This document shows, in pieces, positions 51,819-61,192 of a stretch of 64,000 bases of DNA. This DNA is from Yoonia sp. R2331 (GTDB lineage: Bacteria; Pseudomonadota; Alphaproteobacteria; Rhodobacterales; Rhodobacteraceae), in NCBI RefSeq assembly GCF_041103235.1, contig NZ_JBGCUN010000003.1, positions 186,001 to 250,000 of the forward strand. The letters are read 5' to 3'. Position numbers and translations under genes: made by a program. The stretch's first letter is position 1. Each line of letters starts with the position of its first letter. The notes beneath the pieces are model-generated. The model saw nothing but the letters and a program-made list of their open reading frames with translations, did not search any database and was not told where the DNA came from.

Positions 51819-53435
51819 TCAGGGCCGGTCAATCGCGCGTGCATCCAGGAACTCATGCATCTCCCATCGCGCCTGCTCCAGCACGCCGCGCGGATAAGTG
51901 ACCTCTGCACCGCCTTTCACAACGGCAACGGATTCGGGTGTAGCCTTGAACAGAACCGGGCCGGCAGGCGTTTCCACAAACCAGTGGATCTCGGGGCGCG
52001 CGCGATCCATCAAGGTAATCCGGCCTTGCTCGAAATAGTCTTTCTTCGCACGCGCAAACGCTGGGTTTGCCGGATTATGCTCAGCCAGCTCTTCACCAGA
52101 CCAACCCAATTGCGCAGCCTCTGGCAGATAACACGCAATGGCCAAGGCCCGCAGGCCCTGATCCTTTTTTGACCGTCCCGCGATCTGACCCAATTTCCAG
52201 GACCGCTTGTCGCGAAAGATTGCACCCGCCAGCGCCTCGCCCGGCAAACCCCAGCGATCAAGAAGCATCTTCAGGGACGGATAGCTGAATATCCCGCGAC
52301 GCATTGCCAGCCGATACAGCGTGGCGGCTGTGTCGTCCTCTTGCAGGGCAAAATGGGCGCTTTGCCCTCGGATCAGCGCGGACCTCCCATCGGGCCAGTC
52401 CTGCATTGGCATTTTGCCATTCAGGTAAAGGCCCGACCGCGCCTCTGTTCCGATCGCCTGCCCCAGCGCATAAGACCGGTGTAGCGCGTCATCAGACGGC
52501 AAGGCCTTATACACTTCGAGAAGCTGCCGCGCTTGCAAATCTGTTGCAGCAAACGGGCTTTGCCGAGCGACCTCTTCGATTTGCGCTGTCCAGTCCTCGG
52601 AACTGGCAATCACCAGATTCGGATGCTGAAAAAGCCAGACCCAGGCATCCAGGTAATACGCCGACCGACTGCCGGAATAGAGATTGAGCAACATATCGAA
52701 ACGTTTGCCCATCTCTTCGCGTAAATCTTCCCCAAGTCGGTCAAGGCCCATTGCAAGCCGCTCGATACTCCGCTCGGCCGACCATGCGCCTTGGGAAACC
52801 TCCAACCACTCTTTCAGCGGGCCAAATGCGGCAATCGCGTCATCCATCGCGTCCTGAACAGTTTCATCTGCCGGGCGATCCGCAATGCGGCTGACAAAGG
52901 CCTCTTTCCACGTCTGCGCGGCGTCAGGGACAAAGACATGCGGGGTCAGCCGGTCGCGCACCTCCTGCGTTTGCTGATTCAGAAACGCGCGCATCTCATT
53001 GTCGGACAGCTGCAGTGCAAAGAATGCCTTGTCACATTCTTCCAGCGCTTCGGCACGTTCAGAAAAGCCGTTTTGTTTGACCGCCTCATTCGGGTTCCCG
53101 TCGATCCAGCCAGCGCAGCGTTCAAGAACCGCAGCCAATCCATCACTGCCGATCATGCGCGCCGCGCGCAGGGCCCGCGGCAATTCCGACTTCAGACGCG
53201 CGCCCGAATTTCCGATGTATTGACTGTGACCGCCGTTGTTGACCTGCCCAACGTAGAAATCCAAAAGATACAGATCCGCATAGCTTTCAAGAATGCTGTG
53301 TGGGTCGTAACCCGCCCCATAGAGCGCGTTGACATAGTTGACATGCGCCTGCACGGCATCGACCACGCGGCCGCCAAATGCCCAATCCATCAGGATCAGC
53401 GGCAATTTGGGATCATTTCCGTCGTATGCCTTCAT
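51819..53435 (-). CDS. Large protein with N-terminal DMP19-like (DUF4375) domain
   Basis: 538 residues without signal or membrane helices. Residues about 20-160 match the DMP19/DUF4375 fold: a YADLYLLDFYVGQ helix, then the hallmark VNNGGHSQYIGNSG, and RALRAARMIGSDG. DMP19 of Neisseria is a DNA-mimic that titrates a regulator. The remaining 370 residues are mostly helical, with a C-terminal WFVETPAGPVLFKATPESVAVV beta region, unrecognised. GC is a little lower than neighbours. Stands alone between the NTPase and the pmbA-like gene. Confidence 0.7.
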   Translation of the reverse strand: MKAYDGNDPKLPLILMDWAFGGRVVDAVQAHVNYVNALYGAGYDPHSILESYADLYLLDFYVGQVNNGGHSQYIGNSGARLKSELPRALRAARMIGSDGLAAVLERCAGWIDGNPNEAVKQNGFSERAEALEECDKAFFALQLSDNEMRAFLNQQTQEVRDRLTPHVFVPDAAQTWKEAFVSRIADRPADETVQDAMDDAIAAFGPLKEWLEVSQGAWSAERSIERLAMGLDRLGEDLREEMGKRFDMLLNLYSGSRSAYYLDAWVWLFQHPNLVIASSEDWTAQIEEVARQSPFAATDLQARQLLEVYKALPSDDALHRSYALGQAIGTEARSGLYLNGKMPMQDWPDGRSALIRGQSAHFALQEDDTAATLYRLAMRRGIFSYPSLKMLLDRWGLPGEALAGAIFRDKRSWKLGQIAGRSKKDQGLRALAIACYLPEAAQLGWSGEELAEHNPANPAFARAKKDYFEQGRITLMDRARPEIHWFVETPAGPVLFKATPESVAVVKGGAEVTYPRGVLEQARWEMHEFLDARAIDRP

Positions 53436-53615
53436 GGTTCAGCCCGCCTTTCTGACAATGCAAACAACCGCTTAAAGCTTGGCATCGGCATTAAGACCTT
53501 TCATGAAACTACTTGGTGTTCAACTCAGGGTGGTTCGGGGCAGGTGCGCCATAATCGCGCGCCCTTGCGGGTGGGCCGCCTTCGGACTACCTCAGGACGT
53601 AGCAAAGGATCACCC

Positions 53616-54959
53616 ATGACCGCACTTTCCGACCTGACCCAGCGCCTGCTGGACGAAGCCCGCAAAGCCGGGGCCGATGCCTCTGACGCCATAGCAGTCG
53701 ACGGCACCTCCGTTTCCATCGACGTGCGCGGCGGGGCGTTGGAAAATGCCGACCGCTCCGAAGGGATTGACGTCGGGCTGCGCGTGCTGATTGGCAACCG
53801 GCAGGCCTGCGTGTCCTCGTCCGACACCAAGCCAGAGACATTGCGCACCATGGCCGAACGCGCCGTCGCGATGGCCCGGATCGCGCCGGAAGACCCCTAT
53901 GCGGGCCTCGCCGATCCCAGTCAGTTGGCAACGAACACAGCCACCGAAGACCTCGAACTTTATGACGCGACCCCCGAACCCGATCCCGCCGCCCTGCAGG
54001 ATGACGCCGCACGGGCCGAGGCCGAAGCGCTGAAAAACCCCGGCATTAGTCAGGTGCAACAATCCAGCGCGGGCTATTCGCACCGGCGCATCCATCTGTC
54101 TGCCTCCAACGGCTTTGACGCCGGTTACGCCCGCACCGACCGGGGCATTTCCTGCCTTGCGATCACCGGCACCGGCACGGCGATGGAACGCGACTATGAC
54201 TACGACAGCCGGATCTTTCAGGCCGATTTGCGCGACGCCGCCGAGATTGGCCGCATCGCCGCCGAACGCGCTGTTGCCCGCGCCGGGGCCACGCGACCCA
54301 AAACCGGTGCCTATCCGGTCATGTTCGACGAACGTATCGCATCTTCGCTGATCGGTCACTTGCTGCAAGCAGTGTCTGGCGGGGCGATTGCGCGCGGGTC
54401 CAGCTGGCTTTTGGGTGCGCTGGGCGAACAGGTCCTGCCCAAGGGCCTTTCGGTGATCGAAGACCCGCACCGCGTGCGCACCTCTGGTTCCAAACTCTTT
54501 GACGCCGAAGGCCTGCCCACCACCCGCCGCGCCATCGTGGATGACGGCGTGCTGACTGGCTGGACGCTGGACCTTGCCACCGGGCGCAAGCTTGACATGG
54601 CCTCCACCGCGAATGCGTCCCGCGGCACCACTGCCCCGCCTTCGCCCAGCCTGACCAACGTGGCCCTGACCCAAGGCACCCAAACCCAGGCCGAGATGCT
54701 GCGCGACATGGGCACCGGCCTGCTGGTGACATCCATGATCGGCTCCACCATCAACCCCAACACCGGGGATTATTCCCGTGGTGCGTCGGGCTTTTGGGTC
54801 GAAAACGGGGAAATCACCCACCCGGTGAACGAAATCACCGTGGCGGGCAACCTGCGCGACATGCTGATGCGGATCACCCCCGCCAATGACGCGCGCACCC
54901 ATCTGTCACGCGTTGTGCCATCGCTGCTGGTCGAAGGGCTCACCCTTGCCGGAGACTGA
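53616..54959 (+). CDS. TldD/PmbA-family metalloprotease subunit
   Basis: 447 residues from ATG 53616, preceded by AAAGGATC; the frame is open far upstream but antisense to the DMP19-like gene. Family blocks: DVRGGALENADRSEGIDVGLRV, then GYSHRRIHLSASNGF, PVMFDERIASSLIGHLLQ, and a C-terminal GASGFWVENGEITHPVNEITVAGNL. The HExxxH motif of TldD is absent, as expected for PmbA (TldE). With TldD it forms a heterodimeric peptidase that trims unfolded or modified peptides. TldD is not in the window. Confidence 0.9.
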   Translation: MTALSDLTQRLLDEARKAGADASDAIAVDGTSVSIDVRGGALENADRSEGIDVGLRVLIGNRQACVSSSDTKPETLRTMAERAVAMARIAPEDPYAGLADPSQLATNTATEDLELYDATPEPDPAALQDDAARAEAEALKNPGISQVQQSSAGYSHRRIHLSASNGFDAGYARTDRGISCLAITGTGTAMERDYDYDSRIFQADLRDAAEIGRIAAERAVARAGATRPKTGAYPVMFDERIASSLIGHLLQAVSGGAIARGSSWLLGALGEQVLPKGLSVIEDPHRVRTSGSKLFDAEGLPTTRRAIVDDGVLTGWTLDLATGRKLDMASTANASRGTTAPPSPSLTNVALTQGTQTQAEMLRDMGTGLLVTSMIGSTINPNTGDYSRGASGFWVENGEITHPVNEITVAGNLRDMLMRITPANDARTHLSRVVPSLLVEGLTLAGD

Positions 54960-55719
54960 CGTCGCCCTGTTGGCCGCAGCCGCGCGCCGCGCCGGCGAGA
55001 TTGCCAAATCGCACTTTGGTCAGAACCCCGAAACTTGGGACAAAGGCGATGGCGCAGGTCCGGTGACTGCCGCTGATCTGGCGGTTAACGCCATGCTGCA
55101 CGACACGCTGCGCGCCGCCCGGCCCGACTATGGCTGGCTGTCCGAAGAAGACCCCGACAGCGCAGCGCGGCTGTCGTCCAAACGCCTGTTTGTCGTTGAC
55201 CCCATCGACGGCACCCGCGCCTTTATCGCAGGCGACAAGGATTGGGGCCATTCCATCGCCGTGGTCGAAAACGGCGTGCCCGTGGCCGCCGCCATCGCCA
55301 TGCCGATGCGCGGCCAGATCTACACCGCAGCCACCGGCACCGGCGCGTTCCTCAACGACGCCCCCATCCGCGCCAGCACCCAGACCGACCCCGCCGCGAC
55401 CACTGTGCTGACTGCCAAGCCCAATCTCGCACCCTGCTACTGGACCCCCGCCGGGCCGCCGCCGTTCAAGCGCAGCTTTCGGTCCTCGCTCGCTTACCGC
55501 ATGGCGCTGGTGGCATCGGGCCGGTTTGACGCCATGTTGACCCTGCGCCCGACATGGGAATGGGACATCGCCGCTGGCACGTTGCTGGTGACAGAGGCAG
55601 GCGGCACCGTCACCGACCACACCGGGGCCGCACTGCGGTTCAACAACCCGCACCCGCAAGTCGCCAGCGTGCTGGCGGCAGGCGCTGTCCACGCGCCGAT
55701 AAACGCCGCACTGGCCTAA
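54946..55719 (+). CDS. Inositol monophosphatase-family phosphatase (CysQ-like)
   Basis: 257 residues from TTG 54946, seven bases after AAGGG and overlapping the pmbA-like stop by 14 bp; the upstream extension lies in the other gene. Metal-binding motifs: LSEEDPDS, DPIDGTRAFIAG and WEWDIAAG. May hydrolyse inositol phosphates, 3'-phosphoadenosine 5'-phosphate or similar; the exact substrate is not resolvable. Coupled to the pmbA-like gene. The 3' end faces the aminotransferase gene with 3 bp between. Confidence 0.9.
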   Translation: MPETDVALLAAAARRAGEIAKSHFGQNPETWDKGDGAGPVTAADLAVNAMLHDTLRAARPDYGWLSEEDPDSAARLSSKRLFVVDPIDGTRAFIAGDKDWGHSIAVVENGVPVAAAIAMPMRGQIYTAATGTGAFLNDAPIRASTQTDPAATTVLTAKPNLAPCYWTPAGPPPFKRSFRSSLAYRMALVASGRFDAMLTLRPTWEWDIAAGTLLVTEAGGTVTDHTGAALRFNNPHPQVASVLAAGAVHAPINAALA

Positions 55720-55722
55720 CTG

Positions 55723-57096
55723 TTACTTTGGTGTGGCGGCAATGATCGCCCGCCGCAACCGATCCACGATCAGATCAACATCGTCGCGAGTGATCATTAG
55801 CGGCGGCGACATGATGTTCAGATGCCCGATTGGCCGCACGATCAGCCCCAGCTTTTCGGCGGCATTCGAAATCCGCTTGCCAATGTTCAGCTTATCGGGG
55901 AACAGCGCCTTGGTCGCCTTGTCCGCCACGCTTTCCACACACATCATCATCCGCATCCCGCGCACATCGCCCACTGTCGGCAGCTCTTTGAGCGTGGCCA
56001 GTTGCTCCTCGAAATAGCGACCCACCGTGTCGGCATTGCCCAGCAAATCCTCGCGCTCGATAATTTCAATGTTCTTCAGCGCTGCCGCACAGCTCACCGG
56101 ATGACCGGCATAGGTGTAGCCGCTGGCATAATACCCTTCGGCGTTCTTCGCTGCGATCACGTCATGGATGCGGTCGGAATAGATCATCGCCCCCAACGGC
56201 AAATAACCAGAAGTCAGCCCCTTGGCCGAGGCGATGATATCCGGCACCACGCCAAACACCGCCTCTGACGCGAACCACTGACCCAACCGCCCCCATGCGG
56301 TGACAACCTCGTCTGCGACAAACAGAATGTCATGCGCGCGACAAATGGCGTGAATACCGGTCAGATACCCCTCTGGCGGCACCAATACCCCGCCCGACCC
56401 CATGATCGGCTCTGCGAAAAACGCACCAATCTTGTCCGCCCCAACGCGGTCCACCAAGTCGCTGAATTCCTGCACCAGTTGCGCGGCATAGTCCGCCTCG
56501 CTCAGTCCCGCGGGCCTGCGATAAACATCCGGTGCGCTCAGATGGTGGTGACCGTCCTCGATATAGGAAAACTCTGGTGGCCTGTCCCCATCGCGGTTGC
56601 CAATCGACATCGCGGCAAAGGTGGACCCGTGATAGGCGCGCTTGCGGGCAACAATCTGCACCTTCTCGGGCCGCCCCATGCAACGCTGATAAAACTGCAT
56701 CAACCGATAGGCGCTATCAATCGCCGTGGACCCGCCGGTGGTGAAATGCACCCGGTTCAGATCACCCGGCGTCAGGCTTGCGATCTTTTCGGCCAATTGC
56801 GTCGACACCGCATTGGTCATGTCCGTAAAGGTCGAGGAATAGGCAAGCGTCCGCACCTGATCGGCAATCGCATCGGCCATCTCGTCCCGGCCCAGCCCGA
56901 TGTTGGTGCACCACAGCCCGCCAACCGCATCCAGATACCGCTTGCCCGCACTGTCATAAAGCCAGGCACCCTCACCGCGCGCGATGACCAGCGGCGCATC
57001 TCCTTCGTCGGCGTGCAGGTTGATCCACGGCCGCAATGCATGCCGCTGGTCGGCGATCACTGTGGCCTGCGCTGTGTTGCTTTCCGGCGTGGTCAT
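55723..57096 (-). CDS. Class III (omega) aminotransferase, probably polyamine:pyruvate
   Basis: 457 residues from ATG 57096, preceded by GAGGGA; upstream ATGs at 57102 and 57180 are possible. PLP lysine is Lys292 in ASAKGLTSGYLPLG, with Asp262 in FVADEVVTAWGR. NIGLGRDEMA, FTTGGSTAIDSAYRLM and RKRAYHGST are typical of the putrescine/beta-alanine:pyruvate group. The divergent four-gene polyamine-type transporter makes putrescine or a related diamine the likely substrate (inference). It removes an amino group onto pyruvate. Confidence 0.9.
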   Translation of the reverse strand: MTTPESNTAQATVIADQRHALRPWINLHADEGDAPLVIARGEGAWLYDSAGKRYLDAVGGLWCTNIGLGRDEMADAIADQVRTLAYSSTFTDMTNAVSTQLAEKIASLTPGDLNRVHFTTGGSTAIDSAYRLMQFYQRCMGRPEKVQIVARKRAYHGSTFAAMSIGNRDGDRPPEFSYIEDGHHHLSAPDVYRRPAGLSEADYAAQLVQEFSDLVDRVGADKIGAFFAEPIMGSGGVLVPPEGYLTGIHAICRAHDILFVADEVVTAWGRLGQWFASEAVFGVVPDIIASAKGLTSGYLPLGAMIYSDRIHDVIAAKNAEGYYASGYTYAGHPVSCAAALKNIEIIEREDLLGNADTVGRYFEEQLATLKELPTVGDVRGMRMMMCVESVADKATKALFPDKLNIGKRISNAAEKLGLIVRPIGHLNIMSPPLMITRDDVDLIVDRLRRAIIAATPK

Positions 57097-57265
57097 GTCC
57101 ATTCCCTCTGCCACCGATGCCCGACTGTGGGCAACGTCGAAAGAACCCCCGGTTTTGTCAAGCAGCCCGTCGTGATCCAAGTATGGACGACACGACCCGT
57201 TTTGTGTTGCTATTGGTGGTCACCACCGCTGGGGTGGAATCGTTACGGGGTTAGGGCGCGCGCGT

Positions 57266-58135
57266 ATGAAAAGGTGGTTGAGTTCAGAAACCGGTCGCGG
57301 TTACCTGATGATCTCTCCGCCATTTGTCTATGCGATCCTGCTGTTGGCCGTACCGCTGGCGCTTGTCCTCGCGATGAGTGTCTGGACACAGGATTTTCTG
57401 GATATTCAGCGCGGCTTTTCGATGGCCAACTACATCGAGGCTTGGACCAATCCGCTTTACCAGACGCTGATGCTGCGCTCGCTCAAGATCGCGCTCATCA
57501 CCACGCTGGTCACCGTGCTGATCGCTTATCCCATCGCCTACTACATCTCCTTTGTGGTGCCCGACCGGCAGAAACCGATCTGGATCTTCCTGATTACGAT
57601 TCCGTTCTGGACCAGCTACCTGATGCGGATTTTCCTGTGGAAGGTGATCCTGGGCTTTAACGGCGTGGTAAACGGGTCGCTTATGGAACTGGGCCTGATC
57701 GCGGAACCGCTGGACTTTATCCTTTATAATCAAGCCGCTGTGGTCATCACGCTCAGCCATGCCTGGGTGCCTTTTGCGGTGCTGCCGATCTTTGTGACAA
57801 TGGAACGGATCGACCGCAGCCTGCTTGAAGCGGCGCGTGATCTGGGCGATTCACCCTTTTGGCGGCTGATCCGCGTGACCCTGCCGCTCAGTATGCCGGG
57901 CGTTGTGGCCGCCACGCTGATCGTCTTTGTGCCGACGATTGGTGACTATATCACCCCGCGCCTTGTGGGTGGGCCTGATGGGCTGATGATCGCCAATATG
58001 ATCGAAGTGCAATTCAAGAAATCGAACAATGCACCCTTGGGGGCGGCCCTTGCGGTGTCGTCGATGATGCTTGTCACCGCCGTGGCCCTGATCTTTGTCT
58101 GGCTCAACCGCCGCCACATGACGCGAAGGGGCTAG
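57266..58135 (+). CDS. Polyamine-type ABC transporter permease 1 (PotB-like)
   Basis: 289 residues, six helices. The cytoplasmic coupling loop EAARDLGDSPFWRLIRVTLPLSMPG is the binding-protein-dependent permease EAA motif (quoted in part). YPIAYYISF and GDYITPRLVGG are characteristic of PotB. Forms the channel with the PotC-like gene 3 bp downstream. The 85-bp upstream region contains the divergent promoters for this operon and possibly the aminotransferase. Confidence 0.92.
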   Translation: MKRWLSSETGRGYLMISPPFVYAILLLAVPLALVLAMSVWTQDFLDIQRGFSMANYIEAWTNPLYQTLMLRSLKIALITTLVTVLIAYPIAYYISFVVPDRQKPIWIFLITIPFWTSYLMRIFLWKVILGFNGVVNGSLMELGLIAEPLDFILYNQAAVVITLSHAWVPFAVLPIFVTMERIDRSLLEAARDLGDSPFWRLIRVTLPLSMPGVVAATLIVFVPTIGDYITPRLVGGPDGLMIANMIEVQFKKSNNAPLGAALAVSSMMLVTAVALIFVWLNRRHMTRRG

Positions 58136-58138
58136 ACC

Positions 58139-58942
58139 ATGCGCATCCTCTTCACCGCCTTTGTCGTGCTTTTCTTCATCGTGCTTTATGGCCCCACGTT
58201 CCTTCTGCCGATCTTTGCGTTCAACGACAGCAGCATCGTCGCCTTCCCGCTGGGTGGCTTCACCTATCAGTGGTTCGTCGAGCTGTGGAACACGCAGGCG
58301 CTCAAGGACGCGGCCTTCAATTCGCTCCTGATCGCAAGCGTTGTGGCGGTCGTCTCGACCTGCCTTGCGATGTTCGCCTCGCGCGCCTCAACCGCCTACC
58401 GGTTTCGCGGTCAGGGTGCGGCAATGGGGCTGATCATGGTGCCGATGGTGCTGCCCGAAATCATCGTTGGCGTCTCGCTTTTGGTGGTCATCTTGCAATT
58501 GGGCCTGCCCCTTTCGATCTGGACGATCATCCTGGGCCATGTGCTGATCTGCACCCCTTTTTGCATCGCGATCCTGCGCGCGTCCTTCCAACAGCTTGAC
58601 CCCAGCCTGGAAGAGGCCTCGCTTGATCTGGGACAGTCGCGGATCAACACCTTCTTTCTGGTGACCTTGCCGCTGTTGATGCCAAGCGTGATTTCCAGCT
58701 TGCTGATCGCCTTCATCATCTCTCTGGATGAGTTTGTGATCGCATTCTTTTTGTCCGGCACCGAACCCACACTGCCAGTCTACATCTGGTCGCAACTGCG
58801 TTTCCCGCAGAAAATCCCCTCTGTCATGGCGCTGGGCACCATCCTTCTGGTGCTCTCGGTTCTGCTGCTTAGCCTGTCGGAATTTTTCCGTCGCCGCGGC
58901 GCGCGCAAGACAGGCGCTTCATTTCTGGAAACCGCCACATGA
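58139..58942 (+). CDS. Polyamine-type ABC transporter permease 2 (PotC-like)
   Basis: 267 residues, six helices. Opens with a hydrophobic helix, then LLPIFAFNDSSIVAFPLGGFT, the region typical of PotC (seen across residues 23-43). EEASLDLGQSRINTFFLVTLPL is the EAA loop; LDEFVIAFFLSG follows in helix 5. Pairs with the PotB-like permease in the inner membrane. The stop overlaps the ATPase ATG (ATGA). Confidence 0.92.
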   Translation: MRILFTAFVVLFFIVLYGPTFLLPIFAFNDSSIVAFPLGGFTYQWFVELWNTQALKDAAFNSLLIASVVAVVSTCLAMFASRASTAYRFRGQGAAMGLIMVPMVLPEIIVGVSLLVVILQLGLPLSIWTIILGHVLICTPFCIAILRASFQQLDPSLEEASLDLGQSRINTFFLVTLPLLMPSVISSLLIAFIISLDEFVIAFFLSGTEPTLPVYIWSQLRFPQKIPSVMALGTILLVLSVLLLSLSEFFRRRGARKTGASFLETAT

Positions 58943-60009
58943 TCGACATCGCCCACATCGAAAAGTACTACGGCACCTTCCACGCCTTGCGGGATGTCAG
59001 CTGTTCCATCGGCGCAGGCGAATTCTTTTCGCTGCTCGGCCCCTCGGGCTGTGGCAAGACCACGCTTCTGCGGGTGATCGCCGGGTTTGAGGATTTCAAA
59101 TCCGGCACCCTGACTATCGACGGCGTCGATATGCAGGGCCGATCCCCCGACAAGCGCCCCACCAATATGGTGTTCCAAAGCTACGCGATCTTCCCGCACC
59201 TGACGATTTCGCAGAACGTGGCCTACGGGCTGCGCGCGCAAAAAGTGCCGAAAACCGAATGGCCCGCCAAGGTGGGCGAGGCGCTCGAAAAGGTTGGCTT
59301 GTCAGGCTACGGCGAACGCGCCGCACACCAGTTGTCCGGCGGCCAACGCCAGCGCGTGGCACTTGCCCGCGCCCTGATCCTGAAACCCAAAGTGCTGCTT
59401 TTGGATGAACCGCTCTCTGCGCTTGACCGCAAGTTGCGCGAAGACATGCAATCCGAGTTGCGCCGCCTGCAACGCGATCTGGGCATCACCTTCATCATGG
59501 TCACCCACGACCAAGACGAAGCACTCACCATGTCTGACCGCGTCGCCGTGCTGCACGAAGGCGAGATACAGCAGATCTCGACCCCTCAACAACTTTACCA
59601 GAAACCTGAACGCCGGTTCGTTGCAGAATTCTTCGGCATGATGAACCTGCTTCCCGCCAAACTGACCGCGCAGGACGGCGACACCGCCACCGTTGATGTC
59701 GCAGGCTTTGGCCCCTGCGCCTTCCCCGCCTCTGCCGTGCCCACCGGCCCGCTGACCGCCGGCATCCGCCCCGAACAGATGACCCTGCTTTATGACGACC
59801 AGCCCGCACAGGGCGACGTGCTGTCAGGCACCATCGCAGAAGTGACCTATCGCGGTGATATGACCTACTACGATATCACGCTCTCGGGTCTCGATCAGCC
59901 GATCTGGCTGTCCATGCGCAACACCTCTGGCCGCCGTATCCTGAAAACCGGCGAACCGGCCCGCATCCAATGGACGCGCGACGCGCTGCTCCTGCTCAAT
60001 GACACCTGA
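58939..60009 (+). CDS. Polyamine-type ABC transporter ATPase (PotA-like)
   Basis: 356 residues. Walker A GPSGCGKTT, Q-loop FQSYAIFPHLT, signature [13 protein letters not shown], Walker B LLLDEPLSAL, H-loop THDQ. The C-terminal TOBE domain (from about 235) reads GIRPEQM and AEVTYRGDMTYY, as in spermidine/putrescine systems. Energises the PotB/PotC-like channel. Coupled to the upstream permease. Confidence 0.95.
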   Translation: MIDIAHIEKYYGTFHALRDVSCSIGAGEFFSLLGPSGCGKTTLLRVIAGFEDFKSGTLTIDGVDMQGRSPDKRPTNMVFQSYAIFPHLTISQNVAYGLRAQKVPKTEWPAKVGEALEKVGLSGYGERAAHQLSGGQRQRVALARALILKPKVLLLDEPLSALDRKLREDMQSELRRLQRDLGITFIMVTHDQDEALTMSDRVAVLHEGEIQQISTPQQLYQKPERRFVAEFFGMMNLLPAKLTAQDGDTATVDVAGFGPCAFPASAVPTGPLTAGIRPEQMTLLYDDQPAQGDVLSGTIAEVTYRGDMTYYDITLSGLDQPIWLSMRNTSGRRILKTGEPARIQWTRDALLLLNDT

Positions 60010-60036
60010 ACAAAACCACTCAACAAGGAGAACCTG

Positions 60037-61077
60037 ATGAAACACCTTTTGAAAGGCACCTGCGCGGCCATCGCCATCGCCGCCCCGCTGACAGCGCTGG
60101 CGCAAGATCCCGGCCTGATCGTGCTCGACTGGTCCGGCTACGAAGACCCCGGCTTTATCGGCGCTTATATTGAGACGCACGGCGATGTGCCCTCTTATTC
60201 CTTCTTCGGTGACGAAGACGAAGCCTTCCAGAAACTCCGCTCTGGTTTCAAGGCCGATGTGTCCCACCCCTGCTCTCAGTCGGTGGAAAAGTGGCGGCTT
60301 GCCGGGCTGATCGAACCACTGGATACATCCCGGATCGACCGCTGGGATGACGTCAACGCGGTCAAGGAAAGCTTTGTCCACGACGGCGAATACTACATGC
60401 TCCCGATGGACTGGGGCACCACCGCGCTGACCTACCGCTCTGACATGGTGGACGCCGCTGACATGACCTCGCTGCAGGTCTTCCTTGACCCCGCCTTTGC
60501 CGGTCGCACTTCGTTGCCCGACAATGTTGATGATGTCTATGCGCTGGCTTTCCTAGCCACTGGCGTCACCGACTGGACCGAAGTGACCCCCGAACAGGTC
60601 GCCGCCGCCTCTGACTGGCTGCGCAAGGCCCATCAGAACGTGCGGACCTATTGGGCCGATGGCGCTGAACTTCAGCAGCTCATGGCCTCGGGCGAAGTCA
60701 CCGTTGCATGGGCGTGGAACGAAGTGCCCACCACCCTGCTGGCCGAAGGTCACCCCGTTGCCGTCAACCGCAACACCGTTGAAGGATCATCATCCTGGTT
60801 CTGCGGCTACGTGAACCTTGTGGACGGGCCCAACGACGAACAGAAAATGTACGACTTCCTGAATGCATGGATGGAACCGGATTCGGCTGAATACATCGTC
60901 AACGAATGGGGCTACGGCCACGGCAACCAGACCGCCGTTGACGCGCTCGGGACCGAAGCGCTGGAAGGTGTCGGCCTGGGTGCCACCGAAACCCCGATCC
61001 TGGCACAGGCTCCGATGGATGTGCGCGTCCGCGAAGGCATGGTCAACGAATTCGAAAACATCAAAGCCGGGTTCTGA
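60037..61077 (+). CDS. Polyamine-type periplasmic binding protein (PotD-like)
   Basis: 346 residues, signal peptide to about 22 (LTALA|QDP). LIVLDWSGYEDPGF opens the PotD-like fold; FEDEDEAF-type SFFGDEDEAFQKL, DWGTTALTYRSD and FLDPAFAGR follow. The acidic and aromatic residues that grip polyamines in PotD (Trp and Asp in the WSGYEDP and MDWGTT regions) look conserved. GGAG precedes the ATG. Last gene of the operon, 27 bp after the ATPase. Confidence 0.92.
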   Translation: MKHLLKGTCAAIAIAAPLTALAQDPGLIVLDWSGYEDPGFIGAYIETHGDVPSYSFFGDEDEAFQKLRSGFKADVSHPCSQSVEKWRLAGLIEPLDTSRIDRWDDVNAVKESFVHDGEYYMLPMDWGTTALTYRSDMVDAADMTSLQVFLDPAFAGRTSLPDNVDDVYALAFLATGVTDWTEVTPEQVAAASDWLRKAHQNVRTYWADGAELQQLMASGEVTVAWAWNEVPTTLLAEGHPVAVNRNTVEGSSSWFCGYVNLVDGPNDEQKMYDFLNAWMEPDSAEYIVNEWGYGHGNQTAVDALGTEALEGVGLGATETPILAQAPMDVRVREGMVNEFENIKAGF

Positions 61078-61084
61078 TCCGGCA

Positions 61085-61109
61085 GGCGGGGCGGCACCGC
61101 TGCCCCGCC
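61085..61109. terminator. GC-rich hairpin after the transporter operon
   Basis: GGCGGGGC (61085-61092) pairs with GCCCCGCC (61102-61109), with a further GxC pair in the 9-nt loop. It follows the binding-protein stop by 7 bp but lacks a T-run, so it may protect the 3' end rather than terminate well. Confidence 0.5.
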
Positions 61110-61192
61110 ACGCAAGCGCGACCTGACCAACAGATGATCCGATCGCCAAACCTGCGTTGCGGGTCCGTTTTGGGTCTCTTTCGCCCCCGGCG

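Noticed and set aside
52791-53615. Long in-frame extension upstream of the pmbA-like start
   Set aside because: It lies antisense to the DMP19-like gene; the ATG at 53616 has a good ribosome site and gives the family length.
53610-54902. 430-codon minus-strand open frame over the pmbA-like gene
   Set aside because: Shadow of a well-conserved TldD/PmbA gene; composition is Gly/Arg/His-rich and matches no family.
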